Source: Trichosphaerium sp. ATCC 40318
Taxonomy: Eukaryota; Discosea; Flabellinia; Trichosidae
Assembly (NCBI GenBank): GCA_038496445.1
Contig: JALMLS010000255.1
Location: forward strand, 558,001-622,000
DNA length: 64,000 nucleotides
Direction: 5' to 3'
Every line of letters starts with the position of its first letter. Positions within the stretch are counted from its first letter, which is position 1. A program made the position numbers and the translations under genes. The notes beneath the pieces were generated by a model. That model made no database searches. It worked only from the letters and a program-made list of their open reading frames with translations, and was not told the origin of the DNA. Of the stretch, positions 35,859-48,039 are shown piece by piece.

Positions 35859-37541
35859 ATGACGACAAGAAAGTTTGACGAGCTATGCTGCGAACATCAA
35901 GGATCCCGTAAACGCTTCAAGGTACTATCATTCTCTTCTACAAAAAGCTCACGCGAAAAACAGAAAGAGCCAGTTCAATCGACCCCACAGCATATTAAAG
36001 TACTTCCACCGCCTATAGAATCACTATGGTAATTACTTAAACCGAATTCAGGACGTTTATCCTGTTTTCCTTCCCAATCCCAAAACTAAGATTCTGACCC
36101 ATTCCGTAGCCTTAACCCTCGTTACTTGGGGACAACAAAGCCTACTAGAGCTAAAATAAGATACAGAAGAACTCTTTATGATGATATCTTATTTGTTGAA
36201 GCGTGTGGTCAGTGTAGATTCTTTAGTCTCAAAAAACAAGGCACGTGAATATAAGGCGGAAATTCGGTTGGGTTTTCCTCTTGTTTTGTGAATATTCAAA
36301 AAAAAGTTGGTGTTTACTGTTGACTTTGTACTTATTTTAAGACGTTAGGGTTGGGAACTATGTTTCTAAAAAGTTTCTCTAATCGTGGTATGGGTAAGGT
36401 TGTTGCATTCCCATCATCGATAGTGACTACCATCACGGATAGTTTCATCGAGACTTGGGACTTTAGGTACGCTTTTTTCTTCGCTTTTTTTCTTCAACAC
36501 TTGAGCTCATTTTTTTTCATGCAGGGGCTCTAAACCCGTCCAGTTGATGGATAGAACTCTAGTGCCTCAAGGGAACAAACCTCAATGGCCTATTTTCGCT
36601 GATACTATTGGAACTGATCTCCTTGTTGTTGTCTTCGATCATCTCATTATTGTTTATTCTATCAGCGCACTTCGGATTGTTGCACAAAAAGTAGTATCTG
36701 CCAAGATCGAAAATGTCATTCAAGCAGGACCAGCAAGCTTTATAGGCTTAACAGATGGTGGCCTTGCTTTTTACTGGATGTTTAATAAGAACAGTATGAT
36801 TTTGAAGCAACAAGGTGTTCGTCTTCAACGTGGACATGCAGCTCATATAAATCCAAATATTACAACTTTCTTAAGCGGTGGACACTTGGTCTGTACGTAC
36901 AATTTCTCGTCTCGTTTTTTGTTTTAAGTGCCGTGCACGACTGTATTATCTGGTTTTACTTATCGTTTATTGTTAGGCGCATGGACACAGAAGCATTCGA
37001 GGGTGTCTGATGATAATGTTGGGATTTGGAATCTTAACGGAAAATTGTTGGCGAATTTACAAGTTAGTCGTGTTGTTACTTGCTTGAGGGATAAAACTGC
37101 ACATGTACAATATCTACATGGTCTTAAAGATGGACGTGTTGCTATTGGAAACTCAAGGAGTGAGCTTATGTTATGGAATCCGAGAACAAACAAAAAACAT
37201 ATTATTTGTCAAGGTGAGTTTTTTTTCTTTTTTTGCGGAAAGTCTCTTCTGTAGACCTTCTGCTCTCTATCGTTTTTGGTGTCTTACATTTTTAATAGGT
37301 GTACAAGAACCTTATTGCGAGCTACCAAGCGGTCATTTGGTTGTATGTGGTCAAGATGCTCCAGAATTGCTGTTTGTCGACTTGTCATCTAGAACAGTTT
37401 TGGGTCGTATTCATAATGCTATGCTTCGTGATGTCACTTCTCTGGACTACCTACAGCACCTTAATAAGATACTTGTAGGACATAAGCATAGTACTAGTAT
37501 ATGGGAACCTTATGCAGAAGTACCAATCAACTCAAGTTGCT
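35859..37541 (+). CDS. WD-like beta-propeller protein of unknown function
   Basis: The start MTTRKFDELCCEHQGSRKRF is basic and Ser-rich for about 60 residues. Later exons read as repeated four-strand blades: YDDILFVEACGQCRFFSLKK, TTITDSFIETWDFRGSKPVQ, GTDLLVVVFDHLIIVYSISA, GLTDGGLAFYWMFNKNS, DDNVGIWNLNGKLLANLQ, LKDGRVAIGNSRSELMLWNP, LPSGHLVVCGQDAPELLFVD and ILVGHKHSTSIWEPYAEV. Several blades end in W-D/W-N/W-E-like positions, so a seven-blade propeller is likely. No catalytic domain and no F-box. I cannot assign an orthologue. Confidence 0.7.
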
Positions 37542-37921
37542 AAGCAACAACATTGTTGGGAATGGAACATAGTATTAATTTTTGGCCACGTGGAAAAACA
37601 TTTTTGTAAAACACTGTAAATAAACATAGAATATCTCAGTATTCCTTAGACTTCCGTATCACTAAAATGTACATACAGTTCAGTTCTCACGTGAAAATGT
37701 AACGCTGTAAAAGCTTGATGTACATCAATACAATTTTTTCTTGTTTATTGGTTGTAAAACGCACGTGTTTAAACGAACCCACGTATTTCAGGGTTTTACA
37801 TAAAACCACAATAAAAAAAGCTGTTACACTTTGTGCATTAAAAACGCAATACTTGTTCTTTCTAGTGTAAGGAGAGACGTCTCTTTGCAACCAAAACTTG
37901 CTTGACAATCATTTGTAGAGC
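37542..37921. other. Intergenic, nothing recognised
   Basis: Downstream of the propeller gene. Three CACGTG sites (37589, 37689, 37763) fall within 180 bp. The minus-strand open frame here is AT-rich and shows no family features. Confidence 0.35.
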
Positions 37922-38152
37922 CTTCCAGAGGAATACAGGAAGCGCTTAAGTAGAAGCCTTCTTCAGTCCTGTACAACCTACTAGACAAATCTGGAAGATG
38001 TTCTAATGAATCGGGTTGGTGACAACAATGGTCGTTGCCAGGTTGTCTTCCCGAAGGGGTAGAGAGCGTCCGTCACCAACAAGATCTTTGAAGCTGCGGT
38101 TTTAAGGAACTTCGGAGCAGCTACTGAGCAGCTACGAACTCCTTTTTTTTTT
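37922..38152 (+). ncRNA. Second candidate structured Pol III transcript (~230 nt), family unknown
   Basis: Nested perfect stems followed by a T-run. CTTCCAGA (37922-37929) pairs with TCTGGAAG (37990-37997) and encloses TACAGGA/TCCTGTA (about 37934-37940 with 37967-37973). A second domain is closed by GTTGGTGAC/GTCACCAAC (38015-38023 with 38072-38080). Within it are the hairpin GACAAC/GTTGTC (about 38021-38026 with 38042-38047), which shares three bases with the closing stem, and CCC-GAA-GGG near 38050-38058. GGAG pairs with CTCC around the last 30 nt, directly before ten T at 38143-38152. No open reading frame of note overlaps. GTTCTAATG near 38000 is a weak B-box resemblance. I could not match it to U1-U6, U3, SRP, RNase P/MRP or 5S. 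Confidence 0.55.
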
Positions 38153-38897
38153 CAAAGTGACGGTTTTATCAGACGTACGGGCAAGATCATGCATAGCCTT
38201 TTAGTAGTTACTAGCGTCCTAGCGATGATTTTTGGTAAGTAGCCCGCGTCATGTACGTCCGCCTTGTACCAGAAACTGTGAGATTTTGGAAGCGTTTGTT
38301 TGGTACTTGCTAGAACCAGGCTGTAAGCTTTGACACATGTAGCACAGAATACAAATAATTCATATTAGAATACTAGTTAGAAATTGCCCTGAACTGTTTT
38401 ATGGGTTCAACTGACAACACTGTGTAAGGGTACAAAGGTTGGGTATATGGAAACTAAGTATTTAAGTAATGTAGTTAAGTACAGAGCGTTACACACTGAG
38501 CTATGAAATACAAGTTCAAAGGTACCATTTTTTTAGTTCTCTACTACATACATGCTGTGTCTAATTTAAAATGTATTTTGTTGGGACTGGAGTCATTGTG
38601 GAGAGCTTTGCAAACCGAATTGCTATTTCGAAAGAAATATTGATCTTCATTGTAACTCGTTTAATGACGTTTTTTCGGACCGTTTAAGATAACATATTGT
38701 AAACGCTCTAAAGGACAAACGTATTACGACGGAGGTGATGGCTGTAGGTTCGGTTTACATTTCAGAGAAGCCGGAATGTATTCCCGAGGACAAGAATACT
38801 AAAAGAAAAAACCGCTCGGCTTACCTTCCTTTTTTAGAAACAGTTCCGCCCTGCTGACTTGGCATCACTTGATCATTATCTCAATTCTATACCTCCA
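38153..38897. other. Intergenic stretch upstream of the GST gene
   Basis: No gene is clear. An ATG at 38738 opens 39 codons (MAVGSVYISEKPECIPEDK...) that could be an upstream exon of the GST, but no phase-consistent join to the GST frame was found. Confidence 0.3.
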
Positions 38898-39809
38898 ATG
38901 GCTACTATTCACTACCTTTTCTATCCGCTCCATGTCGTATTGCTCACATTGGTGCTCTTGCTACTGGTACTGACGTAACTCTCAAGGTACTCATCAAAAA
39001 CATGAACAACTTGGTTGCTGATAAAGTATCTGTTAGCCTGTAGATTTGCTCAACGGTGAGCACAAACAAGAAGCTTATTTGAAAATAAACCCAAAACACC
39101 AAGTACCATCTGTAACCGAAGGAGATGTTGTTGTGCGCGACTCAAGTGCTATTCTCAGGTACCACTTTTGAACACATTATTTCTCCGCAAGAACAAAAAA
39201 ACACAAGCCGCTTATACCCAAAATAGGTATTTTAGCATTCAAAATCCATCACCTGTTTACCCTATAAACAACGCAGTAGCACTTGCTCCAGTACGTTTAC
39301 AAACTTTTATGAATTGATTAAAACGCAATATCACGTTTTGTGAAAAGACAACTAAAGCAGTTTTTTATTTTAGATTGACTCTGCCTACGAATCTATTCGC
39401 AGTGATATCTTCAACACTTGCAACAAGTTTGCTGTTGAGAATTGCTTCGTTTCAAAGGTGTATAAGCAAAGAGAGACATGTCCTAAAAAACTGAAAGAGA
39501 TCACCGATAAACTACAAGCTGAGGTATTTAACACTCTTTTTTTTTTTGCTGAGTTCCTTGTATTTGCTTACCTCTGAATAGCTAGCATTCTACGAGAAGA
39601 ACTACTTCAAGAACTCACGTTTCTTGGTGGGAGACTCTGTATCCATGGCTGACTATGCGTTGTGCGTTTCTCTCGCTCAAGCTACTGGTACTGGATACAA
39701 GGACGCGCTTCCTAAAAAGATTGCTTCTTTGTTCAAAAGAGTTAAGAAAGACCCTGTGTACAAAGAAGCACACGCAGCTTTCTTCGAGTTCGCTGCCACT
39801 ATGGAATAA
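38898..39809 (+). CDS. Glutathione S-transferase-like protein with apparent frameshift near the start
   Basis: Conjugates glutathione to electrophiles, or a related GST-fold role. The N-terminal thioredoxin-like fold reads SLPFLSAPCRIAHIGALATG, then DLLNGEHKQEAYLKINPKHQ and DVVVRDSSAILRY with the glutathione-binding Ser in DSSAIL. The helical C-terminal domain gives AFYEKNYFKNSRFLVGDSVS, MADYALCVSLAQATGTGY and a Lys-rich end EFAATME-TAA. ATG 38898 encodes MATIHY in one frame while the conserved sequence right after it (LPFLSAPCR) is in another, with an in-frame TGA just upstream and no AG acceptor between 38870 and 38960. A one-base lesion within a few codons of the start would explain this. 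Four introns downstream join cleanly. Confidence 0.75.
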
Positions 39810-40068
39810 TAAACAGTACAATAATGTAGTTTGTTAATAAACGAATTCCAACTGTAGCAAGTGTGTTTCAAGTCTTTAAGTCTTTACTTTTCTTAAAGGC
39901 AAAGGGTGTATTTTTTATCTTACATTCACTGTTTCGACACAGCTCCGAATCCTTGTTACTAATACAATGTTTATTTACAATTTTTTTCTACTGTTTATGA
40001 AAATAGCGACATAGAGCGTCGTGCAAGAAGCCTAAAACAAATCAAAATTGTAAAAAAGGTTGAACGGT

Positions 40069-41865
40069 TTACTGTTGATAGGATTTCTTTTGCGACCAAG
40101 TTAGTGATGTATTACTTAAATCTAATGTAGGATGTAATAAATCCAATACTTTAGGATAGTATGGTAGTAATCCACCTCCACCAAGGCATCGAATTTGCCA
40201 TTTAGAAACAGAACACCTAAATCAGTTTTAAGCTATTTTTGTTGGAGCTTAGAAAAGAAGAACAAGCAACTGTTTTATAGCTGAGTTACGTACCATGATT
40301 GTAGCTCACTAATGTTTAATTCATTTGCTATCTTATTCAGAAAATTTAATTGGTTACTCTGTTTAGACCAGTAGCCGTAAGTGACACGTGATCCTTGTTT
40401 TCTACATAAAAAAATTAAGCCGATGGCAACTTCTCCTTTGTTTCGTTTATTGATTTAAACACGCACACAACAGGCCATATGAGATTTGGATACATTGATT
40501 TCATCGCTTTTGGAATGACATAATTGTACCTAGTGATGATGAGTATAAGTATGTATAGAGTATAAAGAGGAACAAGTTGGTAAAAAAAAAGAAATGTAAA
40601 AAAAAGTTGGGATCTCACTTTGCAAGGATTGGAGCGCCACCACATTTCTCTATTTGCTTATGTGATATTGTAAACCAATCACTGAGTAATTTTACATTTA
40701 ATTTAAATCCAATCTCTTCGAATTTCTCGCGTTGGTTATTCACACTATTCCAAAATGATTGAGGAACTTTTTTGAACTTCCAAGCAACCCAAGAAAATAA
40801 AGGGTAGCATGCTCTCAGCATCAAAAACCCTGAAGACTTGTACCTTAGGAGAACAATTAACCGCCATGGCTACTTATAATGATATTATCTCGTACTTGCT
40901 TAGTATACCAGACCCACCGTGATTGTGTAAAGTAGCATTTGATACTCTGTACCACTCGCTGTGAGATTTTAAGTTCAATTTTTCTCCGATCTCATCTAAT
41001 TTATCTCTTTGGTTTTTTAAACTGTTCCAGTGATCCATAGGCACATTTCTAAGCAAATAAAAAGGTAAACATTGACTCCAAGGTTGAAATAACCGCTGAC
41101 TCCCAATTGTTTTCGAACAACCTTCAAATTCCAAAAAAAACACGTGATTTTTATGGTCTTCGTTAAACGATCAAATTTATGTTCACGAAACGTTATTGGA
41201 GGAAATGAATGTCAGTTGAGTGTCAGTTTGGTCGTGTCAAGAAAGTGGAAAAAAATGAGATAATATTAGCATGCTGCGTACTGAAATTTGCTAGGTTGCC
41301 AAGGATACTTTGGAAAGACTGCTTTCAAAGTTTTGTAGAGCGAACGTCCATGCCTTCGATAATGCATCAGTTTAGCATCATACTACTGAAGAACGTACCG
41401 CTCTAGCACCATAGCAGAGCCAAGAGATTCAAAGTTTTCAAAGCTTACGGTGTACCATCCATCTAGCGTTTTAATTCCCATACGCTTACCAACTGCGTTT
41501 AAAGCCGCAATTTCATTGCGAACACTAAGCCAATAGCCGTTTGGAGATTTCCTAAACGATCTAATTACAAAAAAGCGATAACAGCCTGTAACGTACTTTA
41601 ATCGCTTTTTCGTTGCGTGTTTGGTGCGTTCGAAGGGTTGAAAACGAGAAGTTAGTGTTTTGACGTGTGTACTGTCAGCAAGTTAGTACAATTGTTGTAT
41701 ACAGAGTGTCTCGATGGTAATTACGCACATGGTAGCTTTTGGTGTCGCTTTTTGATTGTTTTTGTTAACAGCACCAGTCAAATGGATTTCAACGCATCGG
41801 GGTGTAGTATTAAATGCTACTGAATCGATTTTACATCCCGTTGATGCTATTCGTATTGGACGCAT
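40069..41865 (-). CDS. Protein of tandem ~70-residue W/GG modules, function unknown
   Basis: Exons give at least four copies of one module: PxxFWxxxxNQRxxLxEIGxKL, then xDWYxVS, then GGxxIL-Y, then LKxxYPxxxW. Copies: SPNGYWLSVRNEIAALNAVG...DGWYTVS (41400-41560), PMDHWNSLKNQRDKLDEIGE...SEWYRVS...HNHGGSGIL (40900-41050), PQSFWNSVNNQREKFEEIGF...SDWFTIS...KCGGAPIL (40620-40780), and a diverged last one, YGYWSKQSNQLNFLNKIANE...CLGGGGLLPYYPKVL ending QKKSYQQ-TAA. I have seen this module in uncharacterised protist and fungal proteins but cannot name a family. The inferred start at 41865 (MRPIRIASTGCKID) joins through a GTGCGT...TACTAAC...CAG intron to a basic segment; an organellar targeting peptide is possible. 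Confidence 0.65.
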
Positions 41866-42012
41866 TAGTACAAGGCGGGTAACACGTTTGTTGTTGCGCC
41901 CACCTGTTTCATTTCTCGTTGTAACGTGACTGCACAAGACCACAATAAATTCTTGGCGTTAAACTACAAAACTGTTGTTTCTTTGATCACTCACGTACTT
42001 TTTGACCGTAAA

Positions 42013-43425
42013 ATGTCTACAGGGTTTCAGAATGAAGATCAGGTAATTTTACGCCTCCCAGAGGGCTTGGCGAGCCAATTACGTAAAATGATAAGATCTG
42101 GCGGTTCTTCTAATGGCATTGAGTTATCCATGGACAGTACGGGTTGATTAGCTACACAATTGAACTAAATTTTGAAAGGTAAACGTGAGGGTGTCTTTAC
42201 AATGAATGGCACAGAGCATGAGGTTACTCTAGTGGACTTACCATGTATAATTGAGACGCAAAAGACTCTAGACAATAGAACGTACTATAAGAGTGGTAGC
42301 ATATCCCAGGTACATACAATGGGTTGAATGCTCGTATAACAAGGTAAAAAGATGTTACTCGTACAAAATGAAGAAGGATGGGAGCAACAATGGAATGATC
42401 GTTACGAGGTTGACTCTGGACTCACTCCGCCAACGAGAAACATAAGAAGGCGTAAATTTAAACACATCGAAAAAATGAAGCGGGAAGAGGTTCAACCAAC
42501 AGAAAACGAGCTAATTAAGCGTATAAGAGGTAAACACAACCAAGAAAAACCAGAACTAGTGGAGGATTTCCTTCAAAAACATGAGCACTGCTCGCTTTTG
42601 GAATTTTGATGTGATAGCTTTTATGTCACTTAACACGGTCTGTTCTAGGCGAAAGCAGCGGTAATGGTGCTGAGAATGTAGAACTTGTGTCTGTAGATGC
42701 TATTAAAGATATAGTGAAGAAAAAGGATAAGAACACAATCGTTACAGTGCGTAATACGCCTAAAGGCGAAAAAACAAAAAGTACGTCCACGTGGAATTTG
42801 TAAAATTTTTTGTTCTTCTTCTTTCCTTGGAATCTATTTTAACTGTATTGTAGCTGGCATTACTATTGTTGATGAAACAAAAATGGCTGATGAACAAGAA
42901 GCTGCTCAAGCGGCAGCAAGTACGCCAGAAAACTTCATAAAAAAAGACTATTGCTTACCCTGTCAGATATGCCTAATTTATTCGATCAAAGTGGAACACA
43001 AACTCCAGCAAGTCCAGGCGCCGTTGCTATGTCTCCACCACATGTTTTGAAGCCTGGAAAACCAAGTACGCTACAAACAAACAACACAATTTTGTTTTTT
43101 AGCTTTAGCCAGTTTTTGTTGATCCCACTTCTTTAGGCTACGAAAGTAACCCAGCATATTTGGATTTGCGACAAAGGCGCCTTAAATTAGAAGGTACAAT
43201 ACGTGAATTGATGCGTAAGCGTCAAGGTCTAGAGAGTAACCTGCAGAAAGAACAAAATCCAATGATGAAGGTATCTTAAAAATAATTGTTTTTTCAAAAG
43301 ACTAAATCTTGTAGAACCGCATCCAACAAGACATTAACCAAGTAAATAATATTATGGCTGTGAATCAAACGGAGAATAATACAGTTAAAGAACAAATGAA
43401 GCGTATAGCAGATGCACATGCATAA
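42013..43425 (+). CDS. TAF7: TFIID subunit TAF7 (TAFII55 N-terminal domain)
   Basis: Core subunit of TFIID for RNA polymerase II initiation. The N-terminal TAFII55 domain is clear: EDQVILRLPEGLASQLRKMI, then (after an intron) VFTMNGTEHEVTLVDLPCII, ETQKTLDNRTYYKSGSISQ, QMLLVQ-type segment MLLVQNEEGW, and GLTPPTRNIRRRKFKHIEKM, matching the conserved GLTPPMKNVRKRRF-like region. An acidic/Ala linker and SDMPNLFDQSG follow, then a helical C-terminal region YLDLRQRRLKLEGTIRELMR and NRIQQDINQVNNIMAVNQTE, suggesting a coiled coil. The stop TAA at 43425 is soon followed by another plausible helical stretch in a different frame (43440-43490), so the 3' end may be mis-modelled. It starts 147 bp from the divergent module protein. 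Confidence 0.87.
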
Positions 43426-43714
43426 ACATAACAAAAAACTGAGGAATTAAAAAAACTGTATTGGAGTATCGCAATCGATCTGTTGCTGTAAGTTTATCCT
43501 TGCTCAAACAAAAAAAATATCAAATAAAATTGTACATAGTTGTAAGATTATAACTCGTTTATACGCATTTCTTTTGTACAAACAAGTGACATTTTGACAC
43601 ATGTTATTCAATGAACAATAACGACCAAACATAGTGCAGATGTCAAAAAAAAACAAAGCAGTGCGTTGCCGATTTATAGGTTAGTTACAAGAATATACAT
43701 ACAGAGCCTCGATG

Positions 43715-44486
43715 TTACTCAGCAGAGAATGCCAAGACTTGTAAACATCCCTCAATATATTCATCTAGAGTCACCTAAACGAAGATAAGAAAATGCAATC
43801 CAAAAGGGTACCGATAAATAACGGAGCATTTAACAAATCATGTTCTGTATCTTTCAAAAAATTACCTTTCCATCGTCATTAGCGTCAAGTTCCTTTAAAT
43901 ACTCTTCTGCGCCAGTTTGCTAAACCCATAAATTAAACTAAAGCAAACCAACGGAAAACCAGAGTTATTAATAGTGGCGTTTGTCTAGGTTAGTTTATTG
44001 CGCGTACGTCAAGTCTTTGGAAAGCTTTTTTCATTTCTGTTAGAGTTACAACGCCATCTTTGTTTTTGTCAAGGAAATTGAAGTCATCAAGGAAGCGTCT
44101 CTTTACAAGATCTGTAAATTCTTCAAGATCAATCCTAGTGCAATTTAACGGTCTGTAAAAACTCAAATGATATTTTGGAAGCGAAATATGATCTTTTTAT
44201 CGATTTTGCGTACTGTCCGTCGTCGTTTGCGTCGATTTGTTTGATTCCCTTTAAAATTTCTCCTCGTGACAATTTAAGCACTGCCTAGCACTCTTTGAGC
44301 GTGGATTATGTTATTTGCGTGGTTTTAAACGTTTTTAGCTCATTTGTGTATGTTTGGTTAACAAAATGGTACTTCTAGTTCTGTTAGGCTCAGTTTTCCA
44401 TCACCGTTTGAATCCAGTTTATCGAAGACTTTTTTTATCATTGCCTCCTTTTTCTTGTCTATCTTTCCTCCTGCCTTGTTGCCCAT
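43715..44486 (-). CDS. Calmodulin-like EF-hand protein with N-myristoylation signal
   Basis: Calcium sensor of about 150 residues with four EF-hands on separate or shared exons. Loops: DSNGDGKLSLTE (canonical), DANDDGQ (split by an intron), DKNKDGVVTLTE (canonical) and DANDDGKVTLDE (canonical, split by an intron). The start MGNKAGGKIDKKKE has Gly2 and a downstream basic patch, a typical N-myristoylation context, so Ca2+-dependent membrane association is likely. It ends QVLAFSAE-TAA. Four exons. Confidence 0.87.
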
Positions 44487-44953
44487 GTTGTCACAAACCA
44501 AATTATGGTTTTTCTCGGAGTAATGACACGAATTGACCAGTTTTTATTAAGGTCCGATTTGTAACACTACAACCAACTCTGCTGTGGGTCAACAACGAAG
44601 ATATACCGGTTTTAACTTTTTTTTTAACTTTCAGTGATGACGTTAACACCCTTTGCCAAATGAGGACAAGGCGACTGACTACTTCTTTACTCATTGTGTT
44701 TATGACAGTTAACTTAATGTAATTGTGTTCCATCAAGGTTACAAAGTGACATTTTACGTTGAAGTTTACAATGGTTGACCGATTTTAGGATATCACGAGA
44801 TCTGACATGCTTCTCGTTGAGCGATTGTATTCATTTTGTAAAGGCCTGGGTGGGGAGCGTTACGAGAAAGAAAATAAAGCGCTGACTGACGCTTGTACGC
44901 TTTGAAAGTTTTAAAAATTGGCGGCTAACCAATTCCAGTTCAAATATGCGACT
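44487..44953. other. Intergenic, nothing recognised
   Basis: Divergent spacer between the EF-hand gene (-) and the formin gene (+). Open frames here are short and show no family resemblance. Confidence 0.35.
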
Positions 44954-47900
44954 ATGGATGTCCTGGAGAGCGTATGGCGTTACGTGTTCGAAAAGTCAAT
45001 ACAAATGCCACAAGAGAGGTACATGAATCTTACGCCTAGGAATGGTACTGTAGTGTTGTGGTAACAGTATACAGGATTTCGTGTTGAGAAATCTAACCGA
45101 TCTTCGAGAGGGTATCTCGTATTGCACTGAAATAGGTACTCGCGTACACAGAGGTGCTAGTCAGATATTTCTTGGCGGTACGGGTTGAAATTAGAGTCTC
45201 GAAGGCGTAATCGCTTTACTTAGGTGGTTTTATAACTGTTGCGCTACCTAACTCAGGTTTGACGTATCAACTGGTTAGTTTTCGCACGTGAGTGTAAATA
45301 CGAAGTGCTAACGTCAAATCTATCTATAGAAAGGATCATTACACGTCCCAGTACTAAAGAAGGCTATACAACTATTCCTCAAAAACGAAACGGTTACAAA
45401 GAATACACCAATGATTTTTTTCGATAAATCAAAGAGATTCACGTTCTTCGTTAGTGACTTACGTAATCTATCATTGGTACGTAACAACCAACTTTGGTCT
45501 ATGTATTTTCATATACAACATGCACCCAATAATGGGAGAGGCTCTTTTTAAATAACAAGTTGAACCAAACAATGCAATCCACAAGAAAACCAAGTTTTGT
45601 CAAAACTTGTATTTTGTGTTTTTTTAGTTTTTCGTTGGTCGATGATTTTGTCCATGTGCTTACTCGGATTGTTGTTAGAATATTGCGTATTATAATCAAG
45701 ATGAAACTATTGAACTATACCGTCAAAATAAAGGAGATATCATTGACTTTAAATTTGGACATAAGCTCAAGGATTCATCAACAATTATTCCAAGAAACGT
45801 ACTTAGTCAAATTAAACAAGACGAAAATGCTCCACCAAATGCAGTTACAGATAAAATCAAATATGATAAAGATAAGACTACGATCACATATATTGATGTC
45901 GCCAAGCGGCGTAACGAAAAAGTTGTACTACTCAGTGCACTGCTCAAAAAAACTCCTATGGTTTTGCCTGGTTAGCTTTTTTGTTGAGCATCTTATTGAC
46001 TGTTTTATAGCGCCAGAGCCTATGAATATAGTATCTAATTCTGCTGGAAAAAAGAGAAAACGGTATGTACCATGAATATTGTTTGCGCATCGTTATGTTA
46101 AGGCTATACTTTCTTACTTTCTTTTTAGCATAGCAACACCGTTACAAGCGTCCCCACCACCACCTCCACCTCTACCTCCACGACCTCCGTTGGTGCCTAT
46201 AGCTCCACCACTACCTGAGAGAATAGGGCCGCCACCACCACCAATTATGGGACCGCCACCAATGGCACTGGGGTCTTCTAGAGTAAAGTTAAGGAAAACC
46301 AAGGCAAGAATAACGATTTTCTTTTATGTCTAACATGCCATTAGAGTACCAAAAATTTTCATTGGTCTGCTGTGCCCAAGACACAGTTACCTCAATCTAG
46401 ATGGTTTAAGCGTGAAGGAACAAAGTCTGTACCGACACTAGCGATTCTTGACGAGCAAGAAATACAAGCTATTTTCGCTAAATCGCCTGACAAGGCTGGT
46501 GCGCTTTTTTTTTGTTTTCTTTTTTTTTCTCATTTTACAGTTTACGTGTTTCCTCGTGTTTCATAGTCTTTCTTACGTCTTGTTTTGTGTTACAGCACGT
46601 GAGAAATCCAGGAAGAAAAAGAGTAATATCACTACATTAACTAGAGCTAAGAAGCGTAAGTTGTCGTTGCTACCAAACAAACGTGCACAAACAGTTTCAA
46701 TCATGTTGCTCAACTTTCGTGGGGTTCTGTTTGATGATATTAAAACAAGCTTAATGTTATTGGAAGATACTTGTAATGAAGAACAGTTAATCAACTTAAA
46801 ACGTATATTCCCTTTGACAGAACAAGAGGTATAAGAAAAGATATTTACTTGTTTTATTTGGTTCTGACGTAGTTTTTTAGATGAGGGTGTTTAGTAAGTT
46901 TAATGGTGTTGCATCTGATCTTGGTAACCCTGATCGTTTTTTCCTGACAGTATGTTTATTATTAGAGTCTGTTGTGGTATTAACGCTTGTTTGGTAGATG
47001 CATGATGTCCCAGATCTTGAGTTTAGAATAGATATGTTGTTGCTTAAGTGTGAAGCTCCAACGCTTATGAACGAGTTGTCACAGGTACCCATTTATTATT
47101 TAGTCTGGTTCTGTGTATTGGATGCATTTAATAATATTTTAGTCTCTTACAATCGTACAAAGCGCATCTCGAGAGCTTAGGTCCTCTAAACTATTTGAAG
47201 AAGTTTTTGATGTAAGTTCATTTCTTTTGTGATAATGTCTTATTCTATTAGCTCATTTATGAAATGGGCACTGTTCTCAATAGAGGCTCGTTTTTGGGAA
47301 GAACCACTGGCATTCGATTGGATACTTTATTGCAGGTACAGTAAAACAGAATTTATGATTTTATTAACTGTTCCCAGTTGACAACAATAAAATCACGAAA
47401 ACATGGTATAGACTTGCTTGATTATGTGGTAAATGTGACTTCAAAGAAAAAGCCAGAATTGATAAACTTCTATAACGAGTTGTCGAGTGTAGAACAGGCA
47501 GCCCAAGGTAAGAGGAGAGTACAATCTCGTTCGTCTTTATTTTTTAAAACACCATCTCTGACACGCCTTTTTAGTGTCATTGCAGGCCACAAAGAATAGT
47601 GTATCACAGTTAAACACACGCCTTTCTTTACTAGAAAATAAATTAGAGCAAGCACGTGGGTCTGACGACAGTTTGAAAGGCTTTGATGCACTGATAGTAT
47701 CCTGGAGTATTTTCTTAAATCTTTCTTATTTTTTTGTTTATAGTAGAATTATCCTTAACCATCTGTAACAGCCATTCCATAGCCGATGTAAAAAAGAATT
47801 AGATGTACTGAACGACGCCCTTAAAACTGCTACAGAGGAGTTTGAGGAGACCTCAAAGTATTATGGTGAAGATCCGTCAAAAATGACATCTTTAAAATTA

Positions 47901-48039
47901 TTTGGGACAGTTGACAAGTTTATCAACGTTTTTAAGGTATGTCTGTTGATATCTATATTATTGAGATGGATGGTATTTTCTTAATTTTAACATGCTATTA
48001 CAGGTTGCTGTGGAACGGTACAACACAAAACCAAAATAA
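44954..48039 (+). CDS. Formin (FH1-FH2)
   Basis: Nucleates and elongates unbranched actin filaments. The N-terminal third (MDVLESVWRYVFEKSIQMPQ...; GHKLKDSSTIIPRNVLSQIK) has no GBD/FH3 that I can recognise. A Pro-rich FH1 follows at 46145-46265 (SPPPPPPLPPRPPLVP, GPPPPPIMGPPP), binding profilin-actin. FH2 starts at NFHWSAVPKT and contains ALDEQEIQAIF-like LAILDEQEIQAIFAK, LLPNKRAQTVSIMLLNFRG, KRIFPLTEQE, FRIDMLLLKCEAPTLMNEL, the signature GTVLNRGSFLGRTTGIRLDT, and KSRKHGIDLLDYVV. The helical end is FGTVDKFINVFK and AVERYNTKPK-TAA. The FH2 lasso and knob helices are therefore complete. No DAD-like basic autoregulatory motif follows, consistent with the missing GBD: this formin is probably not Rho-autoinhibited in the diaphanous manner. 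Confidence 0.92.

Noticed and set aside
46114-46302. Gly-rich minus-strand frame
   Set aside because: Antisense of the formin FH1 proline codons (CCN read as NGG).
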